Positions 1 to 7,778 of a stretch of 21,250 nt of DNA are shown here, piece after piece. The notes under the pieces are model-generated. The model worked only from the letters and a program-made list of their open reading frames with translations, was not told the DNA's origin and ran no database searches. Position 1 is the first letter of the stretch. Every line of letters starts with the position of its first letter. Origin of the DNA: UBA8516 sp035455245 (GTDB lineage Archaea; Thermoproteota; Nitrososphaeria; Nitrososphaerales; Nitrosopumilaceae); the NCBI GenBank assembly GCA_035455245.1, contig DATIFN010000027.1:1-21250 (forward strand), in the 5' to 3' direction. The position numbers and the translations under genes were made by a program.

Positions 1-393
1 GCAGGACAAGGATTGGTAACAGTTGATGTAGCATCTGCAGTGGCAAAAGATGCAGCAAACAACGACAACACTGCTGCAACACAATTTAGCATTACCTTTG
101 ACACACTAGCTCCAACACTAATACTGTCATCATCTACATCAAGCCCAACTAGCACTTCACCAATCCCAGTTACAGCAACATTTAGCGAAGATGTCACAGG
201 TTTCGTTGTAGGTGACATTACAGTAGGAAACGGTGCAGCAGGTAACTTTGTCCCAGTCAGCGGCACAGTTTACACATTTGATGTCACACCAGCAGGACAA
301 GGATTGGTAACAGTTGATGTAGCATCTGCAGTGGCAAAAGATGCAGCAAACAACGACAACACTGCTGCAACACAATTTAGCATCACCTTTAAC
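1..393 (+). repeat. 291-bp tandem repeat (Ig-like domain unit)
   Basis: Bases 1-102 recur at 292-393 with only two differences (a synonymous ATT/ATC change and a GAC/AAC change at the end), giving a period of 291 bp, exactly 97 codons. The array runs off the left edge, so copy number is unknown. Near identity at DNA level points to recent duplication or gene conversion between units. Confidence 0.9.
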
Positions 394-396
394 TGA
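1..396 (+). CDS. C-terminal fragment of an Ig-like repeat surface protein
   Basis: The reading frame is open from the first base and ends at a TGA at 394-396, so only the C-terminal 131 residues are seen and the true start lies outside the window. The visible part is one full Ig-like domain of 97 residues (about residues 35-131) preceded by the end of an identical one. Hallmarks are the opening APTLILSS, the central TATFSEDVTGFVVGDITV and the closing AKDAANNDNTAATQFSITF, which resemble the bacterial Ig-like (Big) domains common in adhesins and S-layer-like proteins. Composition is Thr/Ala/Val-rich with no Cys. The protein stops right after the last beta strand, with no C-terminal membrane anchor or sorting signal, so any anchor would have to be N-terminal. 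A role at the cell surface or in secretion is inferred from the family only. Confidence 0.8.
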   Translation, partial: AGQGLVTVDVASAVAKDAANNDNTAATQFSITFDTLAPTLILSSSTSSPTSTSPIPVTATFSEDVTGFVVGDITVGNGAAGNFVPVSGTVYTFDVTPAGQGLVTVDVASAVAKDAANNDNTAATQFSITFN

Positions 397-554
397 GTAT
401 CTTCAGAAATTGGACTAGCACTAACGTATCTTCTCTTCACTTTATGAGATTAAGTACGATCGAATACTGGCGAAAATGCAATTGGTGATGTTTGTACTTG
501 ATTAAATCCAATATGACTACAGTTAATCGCGAATTCCCTTTTTCCTGCCTCACC

Positions 555-562
555 TTTAAATT
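555..562 (+). promoter_or_regulatory. TATA-like box for thiC
   Basis: TTTAAATT is centred about 28 nt before the ATG at 587, the spacing expected for a leaderless or nearly leaderless archaeal transcript. No Shine-Dalgarno-like sequence sits before the ATG. The rest of 397-554 shows nothing I can assign. Confidence 0.5.
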
Positions 563-586
563 GGATTATCGTGTAAAAATTATATC

Positions 587-1918
587 ATGGTAACACAGAT
601 GAGCGCAGCCCGCAGGGGAATTGCAACAGAGGAAATGAAGCAAGTTGCAAAAGATGAAGATGTTACTTTGGACTGGCTCTTGCCAAAGATAGCAAATGGT
701 TCAATCATAATTCCACACAACAACGAAAGGAAACAAAAGATTCATGTTGTAGGTATTGGAAAAGGGATGAAAACAAAGGTAAACGTAAACATTGGAAACT
801 CTACACTTTCAAATGATTTAGAAGAGGAGGTAAAAAAAGCCAAGATGGCAGTAAAGCATCACGCGGATACCATAATGGATCTTTCAGATGGAGGAGACGT
901 TGGATTGTTTAGAAGAACATTACTAGAGGCAGCACCAATAACATTTGGAACTGTTCCGATATACGAAGCATACAACTATGGAATCACAAAATCCAAAGAT
1001 CCACTAAACATTACAGAGGATGATTTTTTAAACGCATTTGAGCGAAACATCAAAGACGGCGTTGATTACACTACCATTCACTCAGGTATCACAAAAGAGA
1101 TTGCAAAAAGGATTCTTGCAGTAAAAAGACACGCAGGCATAGTATCAAAGGGAGGAACAATCACTGCAGCCTGGATGCTAAGATATGACAAGGAAAACCC
1201 GTACTTTGAGCATTTTGATTATCTAATTGAATTGGCAAGAAAATATGATGTAACATTTAGTCTTGGCGACGCGCTACGACCAGGGTCTATTCTGGATTCA
1301 CATGACGAGCTCCAAGTACAGGAAATGATAAACATTTCAAGGCTTACAAAACAGGCTCATGAAAAAGATGTTCAAGTCATGGTGGAAGGACCAGGACATG
1401 TTCCATTAAACGAAGTTGCAGCAAATGTAAGGTTGGCAAAATCACTAATCGGTGAGGTTCCGTACTATGTTTTAGGACCGTTGGTTACTGATGTGGCATC
1501 AGGTCATGATCATATTGCCAGTGCTATCGGTGCAGCCATCTCAGCAAGCGAAGGAGTGGATCTCTTGTGCTATCTTACACCTGCTGAACACTTAGCGTTG
1601 CCAACAGCAGAGGAGGTAAAGGCTGGTTTGATTGCTTATCGTATAGCTGCACACGCAGGTGACCTTGTAAAGCTTCGTGAAAAGGCAATACGCTGGGACA
1701 TGGAAATGACAGAGGCAAGACGCACATTAAACTGGGAAAAACAAATTGCATTATCAATCGACCCAGAAGAAGCTGCAAAAATTCACGGCAGAGTGGGCCA
1801 GATAAACGGAAACACTGTTCCCTGTACAATGTGTGGTGGAGCATGTGTGTATATCATGCTTCCACAACAAAGAAACAACATCCCAGATGATGTTGCAAAA
1901 CTACAACAATCTAGCTAG
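587..1918 (+). CDS. thiC: Phosphomethylpyrimidine synthase ThiC
   Basis: ThiC is a radical SAM enzyme that rearranges aminoimidazole ribotide into HMP phosphate, the pyrimidine half of thiamine. The 443-residue protein carries the family signatures in order: NIGNS near residue 70, SDGGDV near 101, GTVPIYEA near 120, the SLGDALRPGSILDSHD block, MVEGPGHVP, and GPLVTDVASGHDH. The C-terminal Fe-S cysteines are C413, C416 and C420, a CX2CX3C arrangement that is one residue shorter than the bacterial CX2CX4C. The length is that of the short form without the N-terminal extension of plant and many bacterial enzymes. The ATG at 587 is chosen because a TATA-like box lies about 28 nt upstream; a second ATG at 599 is possible. 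It stands alone as a transcript and its last 18 bases overlap the end of the Nudix gene on the other strand. Confidence 0.96.
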   Translation: MVTQMSAARRGIATEEMKQVAKDEDVTLDWLLPKIANGSIIIPHNNERKQKIHVVGIGKGMKTKVNVNIGNSTLSNDLEEEVKKAKMAVKHHADTIMDLSDGGDVGLFRRTLLEAAPITFGTVPIYEAYNYGITKSKDPLNITEDDFLNAFERNIKDGVDYTTIHSGITKEIAKRILAVKRHAGIVSKGGTITAAWMLRYDKENPYFEHFDYLIELARKYDVTFSLGDALRPGSILDSHDELQVQEMINISRLTKQAHEKDVQVMVEGPGHVPLNEVAANVRLAKSLIGEVPYYVLGPLVTDVASGHDHIASAIGAAISASEGVDLLCYLTPAEHLALPTAEEVKAGLIAYRIAAHAGDLVKLREKAIRWDMEMTEARRTLNWEKQIALSIDPEEAAKIHGRVGQINGNTVPCTMCGGACVYIMLPQQRNNIPDDVAKLQQSS

Positions 1919-2302
1919 AACCTTATCAAGACTTGGAACTGTCTTGTAATTTGTAATCTCCTCAGGACCAATCCATGTGTATTCCGAATTTTCCCAGTTT
2001 AGCTTTATCTCTGATTCTTTTACAGTAAACAAAAAGGGATGAATTATCCAACCGTGATTAGAATATTGGGAGCTCACCGCCATCTGGCTCGCAGATCTTA
2101 AAAGATTTAGATTATTTTCTGAGATCCCAGTCTCTTCAAATATCTCAATTTTTGCCCTCTGCAATGGTTCCTCGCTTCCCTCTATAATGCCACTTACTCC
2201 GCCCCACAAGCCCCTCATGCTTCTTACTTTATGGCTGCGTTTTAAGATAAGATATTTTTCCTGACTGGATAAAAATGAGGTAACAATTCTGGTATAGTGC
2301 AA
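1901..2302 (-). CDS. Nudix hydrolase
   Basis: A 133-residue single-domain Nudix protein, expected to hydrolyse a nucleoside diphosphate linked to another group; the substrate cannot be told from sequence. The Nudix box spans residues 38-60 (G38, E44, E53, E56, E57, G59) and matches the consensus except that the Arg before the first catalytic Glu is Ile (I52). The Glu ligands for the metal are all kept. The GLWGGVSG just before the box is the usual Nudix lead-in. The start is a TTG directly abutting the TAA of tyrA with no spacer, and the first internal Met is residue 29, already in the fold, so the TTG is the credible start. It is the last gene of the aromatic operon and its end overlaps thiC by 18 bp. 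Whether it acts in aromatic metabolism or is a housecleaning enzyme is open. Confidence 0.85.
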   Translation of the reverse strand: MHYTRIVTSFLSSQEKYLILKRSHKVRSMRGLWGGVSGIIEGSEEPLQRAKIEIFEETGISENNLNLLRSASQMAVSSQYSNHGWIIHPFLFTVKESEIKLNWENSEYTWIGPEEITNYKTVPSLDKVLARLL

Positions 2303-3157
2303 TTATTTCTCAATTGCTTTTATCATTGTGATTAATTTTTTGTATGAATCGTCAAGATCGACGTTTTTGACGAGTCTTTCCTTCACGGTTACTGCGTATT
2401 TTATTATCTCATCTGACTTGTTTTCCTGGATAAGTGTAAGCATTCTACCAATGTCCTTCCAGAACTCTTCGGCAAATTTTCTAATTTCTGGATTTGATAT
2501 TAGAGTTTCAATGAGGTCAGGGGATTCAGTCATTATTCCTTCGGCAAGGATTTTTTGGGCTTTGAATGTAGTACCAGACATTTTTTCTGTCAGCAATATT
2601 TTTTCGTCTTTGGATATGATATTGGCAAAAACAAGATTTATGAGATGAGTCATTCCAAGAATTACTGCAATTTTTTTGTCATGTTCTGCGGCATCTATTG
2701 TAACAAAGTTTGCCTCACCAAAAAGAGACTTTGCCATTACTAGTTCTTTTTTTGCATCACGAATTGGAATGGAAATAATATTTGCTCCCTTGAGATTTTT
2801 TGTGCCAGGTCCAAACATTGGATGTATGCAAATTGGGGTTACTTTGTCTGGAATTTTTGAAAGTGCAGTAACTACTTTGGTTTTCAAAGACGAAATGTCA
2901 ATTAGACAAGACTCTCTTTTCATCTCCTTTGCAATAAGTCGTATTATTTCTGGAGTCTTTTTTGTCGGAGTGCATAAAATTACATAATCTGCAGAAAGGA
3001 TCGCGCCAACAAGTGATTTTGCCTGTGTAATAGATTTGTTTAGTATAACTTTTTCGGCGTCATATCCAATGACTTCAAATCCTTTTTCAATAAAATATTT
3101 TGAAAACCACTTGCCCATTTGTCCTTCGGCACCAATTACTGCAATTTTTTTCTTCAT
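2303..3157 (-). CDS. tyrA: Prephenate dehydrogenase
   Basis: Oxidative decarboxylation of prephenate to 4-hydroxyphenylpyruvate in tyrosine synthesis. The 284-residue protein begins with a Rossmann fold: dinucleotide motif GAEGQMG at residues 9-15 and an acidic residue, D33, at the end of beta-2 (VIGYDAEK), which favours NAD over NADP. The segment IHPMFGPGT carries the catalytic His, and the C-terminal half is helical, as in the TyrA dimerisation domain. There is no chorismate mutase domain on this protein; that activity is on the neighbouring fusion gene, whose stop lies 4 nt upstream. The downstream Nudix gene starts at the very next base. Position and spacing make it part of the aro operon. 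Confidence 0.93.
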   Translation of the reverse strand: MKKKIAVIGAEGQMGKWFSKYFIEKGFEVIGYDAEKVILNKSITQAKSLVGAILSADYVILCTPTKKTPEIIRLIAKEMKRESCLIDISSLKTKVVTALSKIPDKVTPICIHPMFGPGTKNLKGANIISIPIRDAKKELVMAKSLFGEANFVTIDAAEHDKKIAVILGMTHLINLVFANIISKDEKILLTEKMSGTTFKAQKILAEGIMTESPDLIETLISNPEIRKFAEEFWKDIGRMLTLIQENKSDEIIKYAVTVKERLVKNVDLDDSYKKLITMIKAIEK

Positions 3158-3161
3158 TTTA

Positions 3162-4523
3162 TCAACTCAAAGCCTTTTCTATTATTTGCATTCCTTCACT
3201 TAGTAATTTTTCTGGCTGACATGCAGAAATTCTTACAAAATTTTGATAATTTCCAAACGCTTCTCCTGGTGCAATTGCCACTCCTTGATCTAAAAGTTTG
3301 TTTGTAAAATCTACAGCATTAAAATTCTCTTTTCTTACTTTGGCAAATAGATACATTGCTCCATCTGGTACTACAAAGTCTAATTGCATACTTTTTGCCA
3401 TTTTTACCACAAGATCTAGTCTGTTCTTCATGGTTTTAGTATTATCGCTTGTATCGCTGCCAAGTGCCTTTAGGGCTACGTACTGGATGGGTTCTGCCAC
3501 GTTTGTGATGCACAGGGCCTGAAGTTTTGCCATTTTGTCAATTATGTCAGGATGTGAAACCGCGTATCCTATTCTAAACCCAGTCATTGCATGCGATTTG
3601 GAAAATGACTGTGTTATGATGCTTCTGTCATATTCGTATGAAAGGACGCTTTTCCAGTCATTATAGACATAATCAGAGTAAATCTCATCGCTTAGGATGT
3701 ACAGATTGTTTTTTATTGCCATCTGGACAATTTCGTCTTGCAGTTTTTTTGGCAAAATCTTTCCGGTTGGATTGTTTGGATAATTTAGAACAATCATTTT
3801 GGTATTTGGATTTATCATGTTTGAAATTTGATTTATCGATGGCTCCCATTTGTTTTCCAGAGTGGTCTGGACAGTTCTTACCTTTATCCCAGAATTTAAG
3901 GCATTTTCAACATATGCTGGCCATGCAGGTTCGATGACAATTATCTCATCGCCTGGATTCAACAGAGTGGATATTGATAGGAACACAGAAAATCTTGCTC
4001 CGGGAGAAACCATCACATTTTCTGTTTTTGTTATTACATGATATCTGTCAGAGGCTTTTTTTGCAAGAGCTTCTCTAAACTCTGGCATTCCCTTTGATTC
4101 TCCATACTTTGTAAAACCCTTGTCATAAACTTCGGCAAGAGATTCTTTGACTATTTTTGGCGGGTTAAAGTCTGGCTCACCTACTTCCATGTGGATTATT
4201 TTTTTTCCTTGCTTCTCCAATGACTTTGCCTTTAAAAATACAGAAAGATGTGTCTGTTTGTTTTTTGATTGTATCTTTATGGATTCGTTTAAAAGAAAAT
4301 TCAAAAATACAGTTGCAATTTTTTCATCCATTCCCATCTCTTTGCAAAGCAAGATTACTTTGGTTCTAAGTTGATTCTCTCGTTCTTCATTTGTAATGCT
4401 CAAGTGTAGATTGTTTTTTAGGTTCCCAATTTGTTTTGAAATCTCCACCCTTTCTTTTAACAGACGGATCATGTCAAGTGTGATCTTGTCCATCTGGTCA
4501 CGCAGTTTATCCATGTTTGACAT
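3162..4523 (-). CDS. Chorismate mutase (AroQ)-class I aminotransferase fusion
   Basis: A 453-residue bifunctional protein. Residues 1-87 are an AroQ helical chorismate mutase: R8, R25, K36, E49, S81 and Q85 fall at the same spacings as R11, R28, K39, E52, S84 and Q88 of the E. coli P-protein mutase domain, so the active site looks intact. Residues about 93-453 are a fold-type I PLP aminotransferase: NYPNNPTG with N251, D279 and Y282 in SDEIY, the PLP lysine K309 in SFSKSHAMTG, R317, and the carboxylate-binding R431 in NFVRIS. Together they would convert chorismate to prephenate and transaminate an aromatic keto acid or prephenate. With tyrA 4 nt downstream and aroC 3 nt upstream, tyrosine formation can be completed from this operon. 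The exact amino acceptor (prephenate, 4-hydroxyphenylpyruvate or oxaloacetate) is not readable from sequence. Confidence 0.93.
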   Translation of the reverse strand: MSNMDKLRDQMDKITLDMIRLLKERVEISKQIGNLKNNLHLSITNEERENQLRTKVILLCKEMGMDEKIATVFLNFLLNESIKIQSKNKQTHLSVFLKAKSLEKQGKKIIHMEVGEPDFNPPKIVKESLAEVYDKGFTKYGESKGMPEFREALAKKASDRYHVITKTENVMVSPGARFSVFLSISTLLNPGDEIIVIEPAWPAYVENALNSGIKVRTVQTTLENKWEPSINQISNMINPNTKMIVLNYPNNPTGKILPKKLQDEIVQMAIKNNLYILSDEIYSDYVYNDWKSVLSYEYDRSIITQSFSKSHAMTGFRIGYAVSHPDIIDKMAKLQALCITNVAEPIQYVALKALGSDTSDNTKTMKNRLDLVVKMAKSMQLDFVVPDGAMYLFAKVRKENFNAVDFTNKLLDQGVAIAPGEAFGNYQNFVRISACQPEKLLSEGMQIIEKALS

Positions 4524-4526
4524 GTT

Positions 4527-5624
4527 CTATCGTAGTACGGGGGGGATAAGGTTGCCTTTGATTGCATGATCCGCAAGAACAATACAGACGGCAGAATCCA
4601 CAACAGGAGGAGCACGTGGCACAACACATGGATCATGCCTTCCTCCTACCACAAGCGATGCTGGTTTTTTTGTCTTGACATCAACCGTGTTTTGTTTTTT
4701 TGAAATTGAAGATGCGGGTTTGAACGCTACTCGCAAAACAATTGGCATTCCATCTGAAAGACCACCTAAAATTCCTCCTGCATTATTTGTTTTTGTTAGT
4801 ATCTTTCCATTTTTTATAATGTACTCATCATTATTTTCATATCCTGTGGTACTAGATCCATAAAATCCAGAACCAAATTCTACACCCTTTACAGCTGGAA
4901 TGGAATACAATGCCTTACTCAAATCAGATTCCAAAGATCCAAAGATTGGTTCCCCGAGTCCTACTGGAATGTTTGATGTTATGGATTCTATTATTCCTCC
5001 TAGTGAATCTCCATTTTTTTTTGCTGCAAGTATTGCAGTTCGCATCTTTTGTGCTGTATTTTTATCCGGACAGCGTACTTCGTTTGAATAAATGTCCTTT
5101 TTCATCTTTGATGTTATCTCGCTTTTCATCTTTATCTTGCCGATTTGACTAGTGTAAGAATAGGTATCTATTCCAAGGGTTTCCAAAAGAAGCTTTCTTG
5201 CAATTGCCCCTGCCATTACAAATGTGGCAGTAAGCCTTCCGGAAAATCTTCCACCTCCGCGATAGTCGTTTAGTCCTTTGTACTTTACCCATGCAGGATA
5301 ATCAGAATGTCCGGGTCTTGGTTTTGTACTAAATTGTTCATAATCGCGAGACTTTTGATCCTGATTCCAAATCACCATTGCGATAGGAGCACCTGTTGTG
5401 TATCCTCGAAAAACTCCGGATAAAATCTCCACAACATCTCCTTCTTTTCTCTGTGTTGATACTAAGGATTGACCTGGCTTTCGAAGATCAAGCATCTTTT
5501 GAATGTCTTTTTCTTCAAGCTCCAAGCCTGCAGGACATCCATCCACTACAGCTCCTATACACCTTCCATGGCTTTCGCCAAAACTAGTGAAAACGAATCT
5601 TTCTCCAATTGAACTCCCTGTCAT
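4527..5624 (-). CDS. aroC: Chorismate synthase
   Basis: Last step of the shikimate pathway: removal of phosphate from EPSP to give chorismate, using reduced FMN. The 365-residue length is typical. Family motifs are FGESHG with H19, R48 in LRKPGQS, RPGHSDY with H106, GGGRFSGR, and the C-terminal RHDPCVVPRAPPVVDS block. The start is ATG at 5622-5624. It sits 40 nt after aroA and 3 nt before the mutase-aminotransferase gene. The 40-nt gap is the longest in the operon and contains a TATA-like sequence at the right distance for a separate transcript. There is no flavin reductase domain, so it is the monofunctional type that needs an external source of reduced FMN. Confidence 0.97.
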   Translation of the reverse strand: MTGSSIGERFVFTSFGESHGRCIGAVVDGCPAGLELEEKDIQKMLDLRKPGQSLVSTQRKEGDVVEILSGVFRGYTTGAPIAMVIWNQDQKSRDYEQFSTKPRPGHSDYPAWVKYKGLNDYRGGGRFSGRLTATFVMAGAIARKLLLETLGIDTYSYTSQIGKIKMKSEITSKMKKDIYSNEVRCPDKNTAQKMRTAILAAKKNGDSLGGIIESITSNIPVGLGEPIFGSLESDLSKALYSIPAVKGVEFGSGFYGSSTTGYENNDEYIIKNGKILTKTNNAGGILGGLSDGMPIVLRVAFKPASSISKKQNTVDVKTKKPASLVVGGRHDPCVVPRAPPVVDSAVCIVLADHAIKGNLIPPVLR

Positions 5625-5647
5625 ATGAAGAAATTTTCTCTTGGATG

Positions 5648-5655
5648 CTTATAAT
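5648..5655 (-). promoter_or_regulatory. Possible internal promoter (TATA box) before aroC
   Basis: On the minus strand ATTATAAG is centred about 27 nt before the aroC ATG and lies in the only real gap of the operon. This would allow aroC, the mutase-aminotransferase, tyrA and the Nudix gene to be transcribed separately from aroE, shikimate kinase and aroA. Confidence 0.4.
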
Positions 5656-5664
5656 CCTTCTATG

Positions 5665-6933
5665 TTAAAATGAAAGAATTTTTGCACCGACTTTATTCAT
5701 GTCCTCTATAAAAGTTGGATAAGAAACATCAACAGATTCTGGGTCGGTTACCGTACAGTTACCAACAAACATACCAGCGATGCAAAATGCCATAAACAAT
5801 CTGTGATCATCTGATGAATCCAGCTCAGCTTCTTTTGGATTTTGTGGGGCTTGAAGTATCAAACCGTCTTCTTTTTCTTGTACCAACACTCCAAGCTTTG
5901 TAAGCTGGCTTGCCAAGATTGCAATTCTGTCTGTTTCTTTGAATCTTGCATGTTTTACATTGTAGATGTCAATCGGTTTTCTAGTTTTGAGGGCAAGGAT
6001 TGCCATTGCAGGCAATAAATCAGGCGTATTTGATAAATCAAATCTTCCACCCTCCAATAACTGTGGACTGGATACTGTAATACTGCCATTTTTTATGCAT
6101 ACACTAACACCTAACTTTTCAAGGTGAGAAATGATCTCTTTGTCACCTTGAGGCAAGTCCCCAAGAGACGAATCTATTACAAAATCATCACCAAGGAGTA
6201 CTGCTGCGGACAAAAGTAACGCCATACTTGAAAAATCTGAAGGAATTACAAAATTAGTAGCGGAATAGTCTTGTCTTGGAATCTTGTACTTCTTGTATGG
6301 AGACACAGTCTCCACCAGGACGCCAAATTTTTTCATTGCAGCAATGGTTGCCTCAAGATATGGTTTTGAGACAAGCTCTCCTTCTATGTTTAATGTTATT
6401 CCATCTTCTGTCTTTGGAGCCGCAATCATCAAGGCAGAAATAAACTGACTTGATATGGATCCTGGAATTGTGACTTGACCTCCCCGAATTTTTCCCTGTA
6501 CTGTTATTGGGGGTTTTCCATCAGTTGAAGTACATTTTGCCCCAAGGAATTGTAAGGCATCAAGCAAAGGTTGCATTGGTCTTTTTCTAAGGCTGGCATC
6601 GCCATCAAGTGTAATTTTATCCTCTGATAGCGATGAAATGGCCGCTGCGATCCTAATCGTTGTTCCCGAGTTTGAAGCATCAATGTGCGAATTTTGCAAA
6701 TTTATTTCACCTGCACTTTCAACCATCAAATTGGAACCATCTGTTTTGATATTTGCACCAAAATTCTTGCATGCACCTATTGTTGCGATGGTATCTCTTG
6801 AAAGCAACACATTGCTTATCTTACTCTGACCTTTTGCAAGTGTTGACAAAAATATTGCTCTGTGAGTATAGCTTTTGTTTGGTGGACATGATATTCTCCC
6901 AGAAAGCCTTGCCTTTCCTATTTTACACTTCAT
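5665..6933 (-). CDS. aroA: EPSP synthase (3-phosphoshikimate 1-carboxyvinyltransferase)
   Basis: Joins phosphoenolpyruvate to shikimate 3-phosphate, the sixth step to chorismate. The 422-residue protein has the expected two-domain pattern. K20, S21 and R25 in PPNKSYTHRA match the shikimate phosphate/PEP-binding residues of the family, NSGTTIR is at residues 88-94, RKRPMQPL follows in the first domain, and the second domain has NTPDLLPAMA and RFKETDRI. The loop begins SNSGT rather than the bacterial GNAGT, as in other archaeal enzymes. The ATG at 6931-6933 overlaps the end of the shikimate kinase gene by 11 nt, which suggests translational coupling. The gene should not be confused with the unrelated aldolase-type aroA' near position 14000. 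Confidence 0.96.
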   Translation of the reverse strand: MKCKIGKARLSGRISCPPNKSYTHRAIFLSTLAKGQSKISNVLLSRDTIATIGACKNFGANIKTDGSNLMVESAGEINLQNSHIDASNSGTTIRIAAAISSLSEDKITLDGDASLRKRPMQPLLDALQFLGAKCTSTDGKPPITVQGKIRGGQVTIPGSISSQFISALMIAAPKTEDGITLNIEGELVSKPYLEATIAAMKKFGVLVETVSPYKKYKIPRQDYSATNFVIPSDFSSMALLLSAAVLLGDDFVIDSSLGDLPQGDKEIISHLEKLGVSVCIKNGSITVSSPQLLEGGRFDLSNTPDLLPAMAILALKTRKPIDIYNVKHARFKETDRIAILASQLTKLGVLVQEKEDGLILQAPQNPKEAELDSSDDHRLFMAFCIAGMFVGNCTVTDPESVDVSYPTFIEDMNKVGAKILSF

Positions 6934-7777
6934 AAACTTCTGCCTTTTTGTTATTTATTTCAGAAACTAGGACCTCTCCCTCATGGGACGAAAAAATCTT
7001 TTTCACCGCAGAAACATTTTCTTTTTTTGCTACCGCAGCAATTGAGGGTCCATTTCCTGAGACTGACGCTCCAAGCGCACCTGCCTCGATAAGATCTGTT
7101 AGAATTCTGGGATCAGAGTTTAGTATAGCAGAGGTGGCAAGACCATTTAACAACATGGCATTCCAATAATCTGATTTGCTGGCAAGGGCCCAAGCTTGCT
7201 CAAAGACTCCAGCCAGAATTTTTAAATTTTTTACATTACCTCTTTTTCTTGACTTTGGTATGAATATTACAGCTGATATCTCCTCTGGAGCTTTTTCAGA
7301 TTTTACAAGTTTCATGGAATGATTGTCTGTCACTATAAAGCCACCAAAGTAACATGCACACGCATCATCAAACGCGCCAGTGATGGATACCTTGGTTTCG
7401 AGTGATGCCTCTACACCATGTCTTAGCACTTCAAAATCATCAATCTGTGGCCTGAAAAGTTTTGCACAAGCCAATGATATTACCGAAGATATTGCGCTTG
7501 AACTCTTAAGCCCATATCCTGAAGGTATTTCTGAATTTAGGAAAATTCGTAATTTGTATTTTTCAAGTTCATTTTTTGGGACTGCTTTTTCTACTACGCT
7601 TCTTATCAGACGAGAGCTAAGGCTGGATTCTTTATTTTCAAAGACAATTCCGCATCCAGGAGCAGATTCGATTGTTGATTCTACGTTTAATGAAATTCCA
7701 AGGGTTGATCCTTTTCCTGTAGCGATTGCATTTACAATTGATACTGCACCATGCATGACTGCTCTTGCTGTCGACAT
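6923..7777 (-). CDS. aroK: Archaeal shikimate kinase (GHMP family)
   Basis: Phosphorylates shikimate at the 3-hydroxyl. Archaea use a GHMP-superfamily kinase unrelated to bacterial AroK. The 284-residue protein shows the phosphate-binding loop at residues 85-94 (PSGYGLKSSS), an N-terminal GAVSIVNAIATGKGSTLGI segment typical of archaeal shikimate kinases, and a C-terminal GASVSGNGPSIAAV, the third GHMP motif. Among GHMP kinases the choice of shikimate over homoserine or mevalonate rests strongly on context: aroE ends 1 nt upstream and aroA overlaps by 11 nt. The start is ATG at 7775-7777. Confidence 0.94.
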   Translation of the reverse strand: MSTARAVMHGAVSIVNAIATGKGSTLGISLNVESTIESAPGCGIVFENKESSLSSRLIRSVVEKAVPKNELEKYKLRIFLNSEIPSGYGLKSSSAISSVISLACAKLFRPQIDDFEVLRHGVEASLETKVSITGAFDDACACYFGGFIVTDNHSMKLVKSEKAPEEISAVIFIPKSRKRGNVKNLKILAGVFEQAWALASKSDYWNAMLLNGLATSAILNSDPRILTDLIEAGALGASVSGNGPSIAAVAKKENVSAVKKIFSSHEGEVLVSEINNKKAEVYEV

Positions 7778-7778
7778 T

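Noticed and set aside
397..586. Possible TPP riboswitch before thiC
   Set aside because: The conserved CUGAGA-type core and paired stems of the THI element are absent, and the TATA-like box leaves almost no leader in which a riboswitch could form.
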